Assembly: GCA_029976065.1 (NCBI GenBank)
Contig: JARKNV010000079.1
Span: 114,151 to 178,150 of the forward strand
Length of the DNA: 64,000 nt
From: Selenomonadales bacterium
GTDB taxonomy: Bacteria > Bacillota > Negativicutes > Sporomusales > UBA7701
Reading direction: 5' to 3'
This document shows positions 41,155 through 49,870 of the stretch, piece by piece; position 1 is the stretch's first letter; every line of letters starts with the position of its first letter. Under the pieces are notes generated by a model. That model saw nothing but the letters and a program-made list of their open reading frames with translations, searched no databases and was not told the DNA's origin. The translations under genes and the position numbers were made by a program.

Positions 41155-43413
41155 TCAATGCGGCTGGATAATCCGCACGAACGCCTCCACCAGGTCGGCG
41201 TCGAACTGGCGGCCGGCGCAGCGGACAAGCTCGGCCACCGCCTCCTCCCGGGACATCGCCTTGCGGTAGGGACGGTCGTTCGTCATCGCGTCGTAAGCAT
41301 CCACAATTCCCAGGATTCGGCAGGGCAGGGGAATATCCTCGCCCGCCAGGCCCAGCGGGTAGCCCGCGCCGTTCCACCACTCCTGGTGCTTCAGGATCCA
41401 GTCGGCGATCGGGGCCAGCTCGGGCGACGCCAGCGCGATGCGGTAGCCGATCTCGCAGTGCCGCTTCATCACCTCGAACTCCTCGGCCGACAGGCGGCCC
41501 GGCTTGAACAGGATATGATCGGGGATGCCCACCTTGCCGATATCGTGGAAGCGGCCCAACAGCCTCAGGTCGGGCAGCTCGCTGGCCGGCAGGCCAACCG
41601 CCACCGCCAGCCGCTCCATCAGCTCCTGCAGGCGGTCGGCGTGGCCGTCGGTCACGAAATCCCTCGCCTCCAGGGCCTGGGCCAGCGTCGACACGATCGC
41701 GCTGTGGCCGCTCTGCTTGCTGTGCAGCTTCTCGCGGTACATATTGCGGTCCGCCGCCTTAAAGGTCTCGCTAAGCGTCTCCCCCGTCCCCGTCCGCACG
41801 CTCCGTCCCACCGACACGGCCAGCGGCATCCGGGCCGAATCCCGGTAAGAGGCCACCGCCTGCCGGATGCGGTCGCAGGCCTCCCTCACCACCTCCGGGC
41901 CGCAGTTCGGCAGAATAACGCCGAACTCGCCGCCGCCGATGCGGGCCACCACATCGCCGGCCCCGAAGCAGGCGGCGACCATCTCCGCGGCCTTCACGAT
42001 CAGACGGTCGCCTGCGTCGTGCCCCAAGGTATCGTTGATAAACTTCAGCCCGTCGACGTCGCACACGATCACGCCCACAGGCAAAAAACGCCCGTCATTC
42101 ATCCGCCGCAGCTCGGCCTCGAAGAAGGCGCGGTTATAAAGGCCGGTGGCCTGGTCGGTCAGAGCCATGTGCTTGAGCTCGCGCTCCATCTCGCGGCGCT
42201 CGGTTATGTCGCGGATGATGGCGATAACCTCGTCGTCGGCCGTCGCGACCATACGCATCTCGCGGTGCAGCGTCCGGTCGTCCGCGTTGTTGATCTCATA
42301 CTCGCACTGCTGGGTGTTCCGGGTCACGACCGCCTCCGCCATGCAGGCGCCGACGACCTCCGCAAGCTCGGGCGGCGTGAACTCGCGCAAGTGGCGGCCG
42401 ACATAATCCCCGAACGGGACGGTTGTTCTGATGCTGCTGCCCTGCTTGGACTCCAGCAGCACCCCATCCGGACTGAAACGGAGAATATGGTCGGGCATGG
42501 CGTTCAGAACCGCCCGGGTACGGGCCTGCTGCAGCTCCAGGCTCGCCTTCACAAGGGCGCGCTCGGTCAGCTCCTCCCGCAGCGACCGGTTGAGGCGGAC
42601 GTTGCCCAGGGCGAGCGAAGCCATCTCGGCAAAACTGGCGAGCAACTCCCGGGCGCTTTCGTCCAACTCGTGGTGGTCGAAATAATTCACCCCGAACACG
42701 CCGGCCACCTCGCCGCCGGCGATCAGCGGAAAACCGGCCGACGTCCTGATAATCTCGAAGCCCTTGGCGCTCATCCGGCCGTCCCACTTGTTATAATCGT
42801 GGATGATGAGTGGCAGGCCAGTGTTCCAGACCCGGCCCACCACCCCCTCGCCACGGCGCTGGCGAAAGCCGATCTCCTGGATGGCGGTGCCGGTCATCAC
42901 CTTGAGCTCCATCGCCTCGCCGTCGTCGGTCAGGGCATACAAATACGCGTGCGACGATTCCCCCAGAGCCGCCGTCTTCTCGACGATCAGCCGCAGCAGC
43001 GCGTCCACGTCGCGCTCGTGCATGAGGGCAAAAGCCGTCTCCCGCAGCATGAGGAGGCACTCGTTCTGGCGGCGGATCTTATCCTGGTTGCCGGCCAGCA
43101 CGCCGTACTGCTCGCGCAGCTCCTCCTCCGCCGCGATCAGCTCCTCGTTGGCCGCGGCGAGCGCCTCGTTGCGCTCGCGCAGCTGTTCCTCCGAACGGGC
43201 GATCGTCGCCAGATCGCGTTCGATCAGCCAGTACAGAAGCGCCGCGGTCGCGGCCACGTAAATCCAGCCTTTCGCGACCTGCAAAGCCGTAATGGCAGCC
43301 GGGTCCTGGGCAAAAGAGAACAAAATGGTATCCGAAAACACGATCCACAAACCGCCGACCGCTGCATACAAAACCGCGATCCGGGCGGCAACCAGGCGAT
43401 GGTTGCTTCTCAT
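41155..43413 (-). CDS. Membrane signalling protein: GAF, PAS, degenerate GGDEF and HD-GYP
   Basis: 752 residues. Two membrane helices (about 8-30 and 40-62), a coiled coil, a GAF domain (about 115-280), PAS (about 290-400), GGDEF (about 410-570) and HD-GYP (about 580-750). The GGDEF loop reads GGGEF (about 491-495), so the third position (Asp/Glu) is lost and cyclase activity is doubtful; it may bind GTP as a regulatory domain. HD-GYP has FHDIGKVGIPDH near 620 and HQEWWNGAGYPLGL, so c-di-GMP hydrolysis is likely. ATG lies 8 nt after GGGGAGG. Monocistronic. Confidence 0.92.
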   Translation of the reverse strand: MRSNHRLVAARIAVLYAAVGGLWIVFSDTILFSFAQDPAAITALQVAKGWIYVAATAALLYWLIERDLATIARSEEQLRERNEALAAANEELIAAEEELREQYGVLAGNQDKIRRQNECLLMLRETAFALMHERDVDALLRLIVEKTAALGESSHAYLYALTDDGEAMELKVMTGTAIQEIGFRQRRGEGVVGRVWNTGLPLIIHDYNKWDGRMSAKGFEIIRTSAGFPLIAGGEVAGVFGVNYFDHHELDESARELLASFAEMASLALGNVRLNRSLREELTERALVKASLELQQARTRAVLNAMPDHILRFSPDGVLLESKQGSSIRTTVPFGDYVGRHLREFTPPELAEVVGACMAEAVVTRNTQQCEYEINNADDRTLHREMRMVATADDEVIAIIRDITERREMERELKHMALTDQATGLYNRAFFEAELRRMNDGRFLPVGVIVCDVDGLKFINDTLGHDAGDRLIVKAAEMVAACFGAGDVVARIGGGEFGVILPNCGPEVVREACDRIRQAVASYRDSARMPLAVSVGRSVRTGTGETLSETFKAADRNMYREKLHSKQSGHSAIVSTLAQALEARDFVTDGHADRLQELMERLAVAVGLPASELPDLRLLGRFHDIGKVGIPDHILFKPGRLSAEEFEVMKRHCEIGYRIALASPELAPIADWILKHQEWWNGAGYPLGLAGEDIPLPCRILGIVDAYDAMTNDRPYRKAMSREEAVAELVRCAGRQFDADLVEAFVRIIQPH

Positions 43414-43523
43414 TCTCGCAGCCTCCCCACTGTTTGAAGCGGACAAATCGGGCCATTATATGAAAATTACGACATAAAGCCGGGTTGTTCCTGTTTTGCC
43501 TGGCAAGAACTTTGTGCACAAAG

Positions 43524-43556
43524 GAAAAACAGGAGGCGAATCATATCGCCTCCTGT
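43524..43556 (-). terminator. Terminator of the serA-DUF1015 operon
   Basis: ACAGGAGGCGA and TCGCCTCCTGT around 6 nt, followed by TTTTT on the minus strand, 4 nt after the DUF1015 stop. Confidence 0.95.
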
Positions 43557-43560
43557 CGCG

Positions 43561-44811
43561 CTAACAACGTCCGATCAAATGGACAACCATCGCATCCCGC
43601 AGCTTCGGCTCGAACCACGTCGACTTCGGCGGCATGATCGCGCCGCGGTCGGCAATCGCCATCAGCTCCGCCACCGAAGTGGGGAAGAGGGAAAAGGCCA
43701 CGGCGTATTGACCGCCGTCCACCAGCCGCTCCAGCTCCGCCATGCCGCGGATGCCGCCCACGAAATTGATCCGCTTGTCGGTCCGCGGATCGCCCACCTG
43801 CAAAAGCGGCGCCAGCAGATTATCCTGCAGGATGCTCACATCCAGGCTCGCCACCGGGTCGGCGGCGTCGAAGCTGCCCGCCCGGGCCGTCAGCCTGTAC
43901 CAGCGTCCGCCCACGTACATACCGAACGTATGCGCCGCCGCCGGCTTACACGCACTGGCGGGGTGCTCCTCGACGACGAACTTCTCCCCCACGGCGGCCA
44001 CGAACGCGGCCGCCGTCCGGCCGGCCAGGTCGGCCACCACGCGGTTGTAATCCATTATCCGCACCTGATCGTGGGGGAAAATCACCACCTGGAAACGGTT
44101 GTAATCCTCCTCGCCGGTATGGCCCGGGTTTGCCGCCCGGCATCTCTCCCGCACCCGCGCCGCCGCCGCCGAGCGATGGTGGCCGTCGGCGATGTACAGC
44201 GCCGGCACCTTGCAGAACGCCGCCTCGATCGCGGCGATATCGGCCGGCGCGTCCACCACGTACAACGCGTGGCCGATGCCGTCCTCGGCCGTGAAATCGT
44301 ACACCGGCTGCTGCTGCCGGCAGCGCTCGATCAGCGCGTCGATGTCCCGGTCGGCCCGGTAAGTCACGAACACCGCCCCCGTCTGGGCGCCGGTCGCCGC
44401 GATATGGTTCACCCGGTCCAGCTCCTTGTCCGGGCGGGTCAACTCGTGCTTCTTGATAACACCCTGCTCATACTCGTCCACCGACGCCGCGGCCACCAGG
44501 CCCACCTGCACATGGTCGCCCATCCGCTGCCGGTAGATATAAAAGCACGGGGCCTCATCCCGGCGCAGGTACCCCTGGGCGGCAAAGCGCTCCAGCGCGG
44601 CCCGCGCCTGGTCGTACACCGCCGGCGAATAATGCTCGGCGTCGGGAGGCAGATCCACCTCCGCTTTCGTCACCCGCAGAAAACTGTACGGGTTGGCGGC
44701 CGTAATCCGCCGCGCCTCCTCGGAATCCATCACGTCATAAGGAAGGGCGGCGATGCGGGCGGCGAGCCCGGGGGCCGGCCGCAGGCCGCGGAACGGTTTC
44801 ACTGTTGCCAT
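43561..44811 (-). CDS. DUF1015 family protein
   Basis: 416 residues, full length for DUF1015. Recognisable parts are PFRGLRPAPGLAARIAALPYDVM at the N-terminus, NPYSFLRVTK, and the central ALYIADGHHRSAAAARVRERC, a conserved His-rich stretch. The biochemical role is unknown; the gene is often found beside serA, as here (19-nt gap, same T-box-led transcript), which links it to serine or phosphoserine metabolism by context only. The ribosome site is weak, so translation may depend on serA. Confidence 0.92.
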   Translation of the reverse strand: MATVKPFRGLRPAPGLAARIAALPYDVMDSEEARRITAANPYSFLRVTKAEVDLPPDAEHYSPAVYDQARAALERFAAQGYLRRDEAPCFYIYRQRMGDHVQVGLVAAASVDEYEQGVIKKHELTRPDKELDRVNHIAATGAQTGAVFVTYRADRDIDALIERCRQQQPVYDFTAEDGIGHALYVVDAPADIAAIEAAFCKVPALYIADGHHRSAAAARVRERCRAANPGHTGEEDYNRFQVVIFPHDQVRIMDYNRVVADLAGRTAAAFVAAVGEKFVVEEHPASACKPAAAHTFGMYVGGRWYRLTARAGSFDAADPVASLDVSILQDNLLAPLLQVGDPRTDKRINFVGGIRGMAELERLVDGGQYAVAFSLFPTSVAELMAIADRGAIMPPKSTWFEPKLRDAMVVHLIGRC

Positions 44812-44830
44812 TGGGAGACCATCCTTTCGC

Positions 44831-46417
44831 TCAGCCGACGTTGAAATTCACCAGTTTAGCGCCCAAAATGCCGTCCACCGCCTTGATCTTCAGCATAACC
44901 GGCGTCGGCAGATCGGCCTCCACCGTCATCACCATGATGCTCGTGCCCGCCGTCTCGGTGCGGCCCACCTGCATACTCGCGATATTGATGCCGTTTTCGC
45001 CGAGAATAGTGCCCACCTTGCCGATGATCCCCGGCTTATCGATATGCGGCCCGATCAGCAGCCAGCCCGACGGCGCGACATCCACCCGGTAGCCGTCGAT
45101 CATCACGATGCGGGCCTCCTCCTTGCCGAACAGCGTGCCGGCCACCATATGGCTGCCCTTGTCCGTGCGGATGCGGACGGTGAGCAGATTGGCGAAATTG
45201 GCCGTCTCCTTGCTCTTGATCTCCTTGGCCTTGATGCCGCGCGCCTTGGCCACGCCGGGCGCGTTCACGTAATTGACCGTCTCCTGGAGGATCGGGCCGA
45301 GCAGACCCTTCAGCACAGCCGTCGTCAGCATGCGGGTATCCACCTCGCTGATCTGGCCGTTATACTCCACCTCCACCGTCTCGATGCGGCCGTCGGCCAG
45401 GTGGACCGCCAGGCAGCCCATCTTCTCCGCCACAGTGAGGTACGGCTTGATAACCTTCATCACATGGGCCGGCACCGGGGCGATATTCACCGCCGTCGTC
45501 ACCGGCTCGCCACGCAGCGCGATCAGGATGCCCTCGGCCACGTCCACCGCCACGCCCACCTGGGCCTCGGCCGTCGACGCGCCCAGATGCGGGGTCAAAA
45601 CCACCTTATCCAGCCTCAGCAGCGGATTCGCGGCATCAATCGGCTCCTTCTCGAAAACGTCGATCGCCGCCCCGGCCACGATCCCCTCGTTGATCGCCGC
45701 CGCCAGCGCCGCCTCGTCGATCACCCCGCCGCGGGCGCAGTTGACGATCCTCACCCCCGGCCTAACCTTCTTGAACGTCTCCTTGCTGAACAGCCCCTTC
45801 GTCTCCGCCGTCAGCGGCAGGTGCAGGGTGATGAAATCGGCGCCGGCCAGCACCTCGTCCAGCTCCACCAGCTCGATATCCAGCGCCCGCGCGTGGTCGG
45901 CGCTGATGAACGGATCGTACGCCAGCACCTTCATCTCCATCGCCAGCGCCCGTTTGGCCACCCCCGTGCCGATGCGGCCCAGGCCGAGCACGCCCAGCGT
46001 CTTGCCGCGCATCTCCACGCCCACGAACTTGCCCCGCTGCCACTCGCCGCCCTTCACCGACTGGTGGGCCTGGGGGATATTGCGGGCCAGGGAAAGCATC
46101 ATCGCCATCGTATGCTCGGTGGCCGCGATCGTATTGCCCTCAGGCGCGTTAAGGACGATAACGCCCTTCTTCGTAGCCGCCTCCACATCGATATTATCCA
46201 CGCCCACGCCGGCCCGGCCGATCACCTTGAGATTGTCGGCCGCCTCGATGACCGCCTTCGTCACCTTCGTCTCGCTGCGCACCACCAGCGCGTCATAGCC
46301 GGGGATAAGAGCGATAAGCTCCTCGGGCGGCAGCTTCAGCTTCACATCGACGTCATGCTCCTGGCGCAGGATCGCCACGCCCTTGTCTGATACGGGGTCG
46401 GACACGAGTATTTTCAT
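44831..46417 (-). CDS. serA: D-3-phosphoglycerate dehydrogenase
   Basis: 528 residues, the long form. Substrate- and NAD-binding core (about 1-315) with NVDVEAA-type VGVDNIDVEAATKKG, the Rossmann motif LGVLGLGRIGTGVAK and catalytic Arg/Glu/His segments (NCARGGVIDEAAL, LTPHLGAST). An intervening domain (about 320-450) and a C-terminal ACT domain (about 455-528, KPGIIGKVGTILGENGINIASMQ in parts) follow. It makes 3-phosphohydroxypyruvate, the first step to serine; ACT implies serine feedback. ATG follows AGGAGGG. A tandem T-box leader lies upstream. Confidence 0.97.
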   Translation of the reverse strand: MKILVSDPVSDKGVAILRQEHDVDVKLKLPPEELIALIPGYDALVVRSETKVTKAVIEAADNLKVIGRAGVGVDNIDVEAATKKGVIVLNAPEGNTIAATEHTMAMMLSLARNIPQAHQSVKGGEWQRGKFVGVEMRGKTLGVLGLGRIGTGVAKRALAMEMKVLAYDPFISADHARALDIELVELDEVLAGADFITLHLPLTAETKGLFSKETFKKVRPGVRIVNCARGGVIDEAALAAAINEGIVAGAAIDVFEKEPIDAANPLLRLDKVVLTPHLGASTAEAQVGVAVDVAEGILIALRGEPVTTAVNIAPVPAHVMKVIKPYLTVAEKMGCLAVHLADGRIETVEVEYNGQISEVDTRMLTTAVLKGLLGPILQETVNYVNAPGVAKARGIKAKEIKSKETANFANLLTVRIRTDKGSHMVAGTLFGKEEARIVMIDGYRVDVAPSGWLLIGPHIDKPGIIGKVGTILGENGINIASMQVGRTETAGTSIMVMTVEADLPTPVMLKIKAVDGILGAKLVNFNVG

Positions 46418-46440
46418 AATAGTTCCCTCCTGACGAATAA

Positions 46441-46747
46441 AGGCTATAAAAAAACCGCCCCAAAATTGGGGCGGGATTTTCCCGCGGTGCCACCCAGCTT
46501 AGGCCGCCGCCAAGGGCCAGCTAACAAAAAACCCCCATCCCACTAGGGACGAGAGGTATTCCCGCGTTGCCACCCACATTGCCATACGGCCAACTTATGC
46601 CGCTTTATCGGGCGGCGCCCGTCATGATTCGTCACCAGCCGCTCCAGGGCGGACCCGCCTGCCCGGCCACCGGCTCGCACCACCCGCCGGCTCTCTGAAG
46701 GCGCATAACATTTGGCTTCCCCTTCGACGCGTTTCCCTATAAATTTA
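46441..46747 (-). ncRNA. T-box leader of serA with two antiterminator/terminator modules
   Basis: On the minus strand the stem-I distal sequence AGAGAGCCGGCGGGTGGTGC is followed by GTGGGTGGCAACGCGGG and a typical T-box terminator (CTCGTCCC, GGGATGGGGG, TTTTTT; about 46525-46560). A second GGGTGGCACCGCGGG follows with its own terminator (CCGCCCC AATTTT GGGGCGG, TTTTTTT; 46447-46480). Uncharged tRNA, presumably tRNA-Ser, should allow read-through into serA. The specifier codon was not resolved by eye. Confidence 0.9.
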
Positions 46748-46753
46748 GTTCTG

Positions 46754-46782
46754 ATTATAGTTCATCCCCTCGGCAAAGTCAA
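46754..46782 (-). promoter_or_regulatory. Sigma-A promoter of the serA T-box transcript
   Basis: TTGACT and a perfect TATAAT with 17-nt spacing on the minus strand. Confidence 0.85.
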
Positions 46783-46918
46783 GTGTCTTTTTCGCGAAAA
46801 CATCTGTCGCCCGGCCGGAAAAAATTTCCCCGCGCGCCGCCGGCCGGTCGCATTTGGCAGGAATCCGGCCGGCCCCGGCCAGAATTAATAAATACACCAC
46901 AATAAAGGAGGCATGACC

Positions 46919-47212
46919 ATGGATAAAGACCGCATCAAAGAATACCGCGACCTCTTCGCCAAAAAAGCCCGGGAAATGTTCGACGAACTCGGCGACGAAG
47001 TAAAATGGGCCAAGGACGTCACCGAAATCCGCCTGCAGATGGAATTCCTCGAAACCAAGCAGGACCGCCTGTTCAAGGAATACGGCAAACAGGTCTTTCT
47101 CACCGGCCAATGCGAAGGCCCGGCGGTCGACTCCCTGCTGAAAGAAATCGGCGTTCTCGAAGACGAGCTCCAGAAAAAATACCTCGCCCTGCAAAAACTC
47201 AAAGCACAATAA
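46919..47212 (+). CDS. 97-residue coiled-coil hypothetical protein
   Basis: Almost wholly helical and charged (IKEYRDLFAKKAREMFDELG, then VTEIRLQMEFLETKQDRLFK and a C-terminal LEDELQKKYLALQKLKAQ); heptads suggest a coiled coil. No signal or membrane segment, one Cys. ATG at 46919 is 8 nt from AAAGGAGG; an ATG two codons earlier is too close to it. Flanked by its own terminator. Family not recognised. Confidence 0.8.
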   Translation: MDKDRIKEYRDLFAKKAREMFDELGDEVKWAKDVTEIRLQMEFLETKQDRLFKEYGKQVFLTGQCEGPAVDSLLKEIGVLEDELQKKYLALQKLKAQ

Positions 47213-47225
47213 AAATAGCGGAAAG

Positions 47226-47250
47226 AGCCGGACAATTTTGTCCGGCTTTT
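47226..47250. terminator. Terminator between the coiled-coil gene and menG
   Basis: AGCCGGACAA and TTGTCCGGCT around 2 nt, with TTTT on the plus strand and a weaker T-tract on the minus strand. Confidence 0.85.
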
Positions 47251-47257
47251 CTCTTCC

Positions 47258-47971
47258 CTATTTCCGGCCTACATGCACCGCCACGATCCCGCCCGTCAGC
47301 TCATGGTAAACGGCGTCCTTCAGCCCCGCCGCCGTAAAAATATCGCGCACCACGGCCTGGTGCGGGAAACGCCGCAGCGACTCCGGCAGCCAGCGGTACG
47401 GCCCGTCCACCCCGGCCCCCGCCTTGCCCAGCAAAGGCAGAATCCGCTCGAAATACAAATAATACAACTGCTTGAAAACCGGCGCGCTCGGCTTGGCCAG
47501 CTCCAGCGACACCACCTTGCCCCCCGGACGTACCACCCGCCGCATCTCGGCGAGCACGGCGGCGATATCGGGCACGTTGCGCAGCGCGAAACCGATCGTG
47601 GCGCAGTCGAAACTATCGTCCGCGAACGGCAGGGCCATCGCATTGCCCTCCACCAGCTCCACCCGGCCGCCGCAAGGGCTGGCGGCGACATTGCCCGCCG
47701 CCACGGCCAACATCTCGCGGCAAAAATCGAGCCCCGTCACCCGACCGCCCGGCCCCGCGGCCCTGGCCAGCTCCAGCGCCAGCAACCCCGTCCCGCAGCA
47801 CACGTCGAGCGCGCTCCCGCCCGCCGCCAGGCCCGTCTGCGCGACCGCAAACCGCCGCCAGTACTTGTCGCGGTTGAAGCTCAGCAGCGTATTCATCAGG
47901 TCGTAGCGGCGCGCGATCGCGGCGAACACGCCGTGCACATACTTTTCCTTCGCGGTGGCAAAATCGGTCAC
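47258..47971 (-). CDS. menG: Demethylmenaquinone methyltransferase (UbiE/MenG)
   Basis: 237 residues. The family start RYDLMNTLLSFNRDKYWRR is followed by the SAM motif LDVCCGTGLLALELA and the UbiE signature GFALRNVPD. It methylates demethylmenaquinone, the last step of menaquinone synthesis, and so feeds cydAB. GTG at 47971 lies 6 nt after AAGGAGA; the upstream extension of the open frame is not conserved. Monocistronic. Confidence 0.94.
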   Translation of the reverse strand: MTDFATAKEKYVHGVFAAIARRYDLMNTLLSFNRDKYWRRFAVAQTGLAAGGSALDVCCGTGLLALELARAAGPGGRVTGLDFCREMLAVAAGNVAASPCGGRVELVEGNAMALPFADDSFDCATIGFALRNVPDIAAVLAEMRRVVRPGGKVVSLELAKPSAPVFKQLYYLYFERILPLLGKAGAGVDGPYRWLPESLRRFPHQAVVRDIFTAAGLKDAVYHELTGGIVAVHVGRK

Positions 47972-48187
47972 GGTTACTCTCCTTAAACGCCAAAGGTCGC
48001 TTTTCCGCAACCCGGACTATTACCATTATAACGCCGGGCCCGCGGGCCAACCAATGGAATTTTTTTATACACGGCAGCCCGGCATGCCAGGAATCGGCTC
48101 TTTGCGGGCAGAATATAACCTGTAAACAGCTCCCGGCGCGCCCGCGGTCCAGACCGCGCGGGCGCACCGCGGCAAGGAGGATTCGGA

Positions 48188-48682
48188 ATGAAGGAAATCA
48201 GCTTCAGCGACCAGGCCAACAAAGCCGTGGAAATCCTCAGTCACGGCGCCTTCCTCGCCGCCGGCGACAGCGGCCAAAACAACGTAATGACGATCGGCTG
48301 GGGAAACATCGGCTACATGTGGGGCAAACCCGTCTTCACCGTCATGGTGCGGCCCTCCCGCCACACCCACCGGTTCATGGCCGGCGGCACCTTTACCGTC
48401 AGCCTGCCGCTCGCCGGCATGAAGGACGCCCTCGCCCTCTGCGGCAGCAAATCCGGCCGCGACATCGACAAAGTCAAGGCCGCCGGCCTCAAACTCCGCG
48501 CCGGCCAAAAAGTCCCCACCCCCGTCATCGACGGCTGCGGCCTCTACTACGAATGCCGGGTCGTCTACCAGTACGACATGGTCCCCGGCCAGCTCGACAA
48601 AGGCTTCAACGCCCAGTGGTACAAGGATGGCGACTATCATACGGTGTACATCGGCGAAATCGTCGCCTCCTACACCGATTGA
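48188..48682 (+). CDS. Flavin reductase-like (FMN-binding split-barrel) protein
   Basis: 164 residues of the flavin-reductase-like domain: MTIGWGNIGYMWGKPVFTVMV is the FMN-contact strand pair, HRFMAGGTFTVSLP and YYECRVVYQYDM follow. Such flavoredoxin-like proteins in anaerobes shuttle electrons with FMN or reduce a partner oxidoreductase; the true substrate is unknown. ATG follows CAAGGAGG. The stop is followed directly by palindromic repeat elements. Confidence 0.9.
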   Translation: MKEISFSDQANKAVEILSHGAFLAAGDSGQNNVMTIGWGNIGYMWGKPVFTVMVRPSRHTHRFMAGGTFTVSLPLAGMKDALALCGSKSGRDIDKVKAAGLKLRAGQKVPTPVIDGCGLYYECRVVYQYDMVPGQLDKGFNAQWYKDGDYHTVYIGEIVASYTD

Positions 48683-48698
48683 CGGCCGCCCAGCAGCG

Positions 48699-48896
48699 CC
48701 CATCTGCGTTGTTAGCCCTGCGGGCGCTTGCTAGCGTACGTTCGAGTACGCGTCGCTGCGCGTCCTCGGTCTGCCTAGCATCTGGGCACTTCTGAACGGC
48801 CTAAGCCGAAACAGCGCCACTACCCCCGTGTACGCTTCCGGGGTCATCCTCCGGTGCGCCTTGCATCTGGGCACTTCTCGACGGCCTAAGCCGAAA
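48699..48896. repeat. Palindromic intergenic element, family 1 copy 3 plus duplicated 3' half
   Basis: CCCATCTGCGTTG to GCATCTGGGCACTTCTGAACG (48699-48800, written in two overlapping parts) keeps the GCGTAC/GTACGC hairpin with GCGC outer pairs. The 3' half recurs at 48850-48896 (GTGCGCCTTGCATCTGGG, then GGCCTAAGCCGAAA as in the first). It fills the space between the flavin reductase gene and the TerC terminator. Confidence 0.75.
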
Positions 48897-48928
48897 AAGG
48901 GTCCTATTATCATCGCCCAACCCACAAA

Positions 48929-48957
48929 AAAGAGCGAGTCTCGGACTCGCTCTTTTG
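48929..48957. terminator. Bidirectional terminator, TerC side
   Basis: AGAGCGAGTC and GACTCGCTCT around TCG, with A- and T-tracts on the two sides, immediately after the TerC stop on the minus strand. Confidence 0.9.
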
Positions 48958-48964
48958 CTTATCG

Positions 48965-49651
48965 TCAGTTCCCGCCTTCGCCCTTCGGATGGGCGGCCCG
49001 CTCCTGCTTGCGCTTCTGCTGCGTCCAGTAGCCGTAAGCGACCACCGCCACGGTAATCACCGTCGGGACGATCCAGTGGGGCACGTAATCCACCACATAA
49101 TGGCCGATCTTCGGATCGGCGTTCACCATCTCGCCGGCCGTCCAGGCGATCAGCGCGGCGCCGATGTAAACGATGATCGGGTACCTGTTCATAATTGCCA
49201 CCAGGATCTGGCTGCCGAAAATGATCAGCGGGATGCTCATCGCCAGGCCGATGCCCAGCACGAGGTAGTCGCCGTTGGCAATCGCCGCGATGGCCAGCGT
49301 ATTGTCGAGGCTCATCACGATGTCGGCGATAATGATCGTTTTCACCGCTGCCCACATCGAATCGGAGGCGTTGATATTGTCGCAGTGGTTATCCTCGATA
49401 AGGAGCTTGGCGGCGATCCAGATCAGCAATATGCCGCCGGCGAATTGCAAATAGGGAATCTGCAGCAGAACCACCGCCACGATCGTGAGGATGATCCTAA
49501 GCCCAATTGCCCCGCCACTGCCCCACAGGATGGCCATCTTCTGCTGCTTGGCCGGCAGGCAGCGGCTTGCCATCGCAATGACGACCGCGTTGTCCCCGCT
49601 AAGCACGATGTTCACCATCATGATTTTGGAAAGTGCGATTAAGAACTCCAT
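48965..49651 (-). CDS. TerC family integral membrane protein (YjbE/YceF type)
   Basis: 228 residues with seven membrane helices. The two family motifs VLSGDNAVVIAMA (residues 16-28) and DIVMSLDNTLAIAA carry membrane-embedded acidic residues that would ligate a metal ion. Relatives export Mn2+ and support metalation of exported proteins. Unlike many relatives it has no yybP-ykoY riboswitch upstream; a sigma-A promoter at 49727-49755 drives it with a 75-nt leader. ATG follows AAGGAG. Monocistronic. Confidence 0.92.
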   Translation of the reverse strand: MEFLIALSKIMMVNIVLSGDNAVVIAMASRCLPAKQQKMAILWGSGGAIGLRIILTIVAVVLLQIPYLQFAGGILLIWIAAKLLIEDNHCDNINASDSMWAAVKTIIIADIVMSLDNTLAIAAIANGDYLVLGIGLAMSIPLIIFGSQILVAIMNRYPIIVYIGAALIAWTAGEMVNADPKIGHYVVDYVPHWIVPTVITVAVVAYGYWTQQKRKQERAAHPKGEGGN

Positions 49652-49726
49652 TTTTTAACTCCTTGTAGAAAAATTCGTTTCTCCGGCAGCCTCCCGTATT
49701 GTTTTCCGTAGGAAACGGTTATCTCC

Positions 49727-49755
49727 AAATTATCACCGGAAACGCCTACTGTCAA
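49727..49755 (-). promoter_or_regulatory. Sigma-A promoter of the TerC gene
   Basis: TTGACA and TAATTT separated by 17 nt on the minus strand. Confidence 0.75.
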
Positions 49756-49803
49756 GTACGCTTTTTCACTTTAAAGGCCCCCCGGAAATCCGCACGCGGC
49801 GAC

Positions 49804-49856
49804 GGAAAAACCGCCGGCCTGCGTCCGGAAAGAACGGACGGGTCGGCGGTTTTTCC
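49804..49856 (-). terminator. Terminator of the atoEDA operon
   Basis: GGAAAAACCGCCG and CGGCGGTTTTTCC are the outer arms of a long hairpin with an inner CGTCCG/CGGACG pair set; it lies 15 nt after the atoA stop. Confidence 0.9.
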
Positions 49857-49870
49857 ATATTTTTCTACAG

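Noticed and set aside
49652..49803. Mn2+ riboswitch ahead of the TerC gene, as in many relatives
   Set aside because: No GGGGAGTAGC or GCGAGACC core on the minus strand; only a sigma-A promoter and a short leader.
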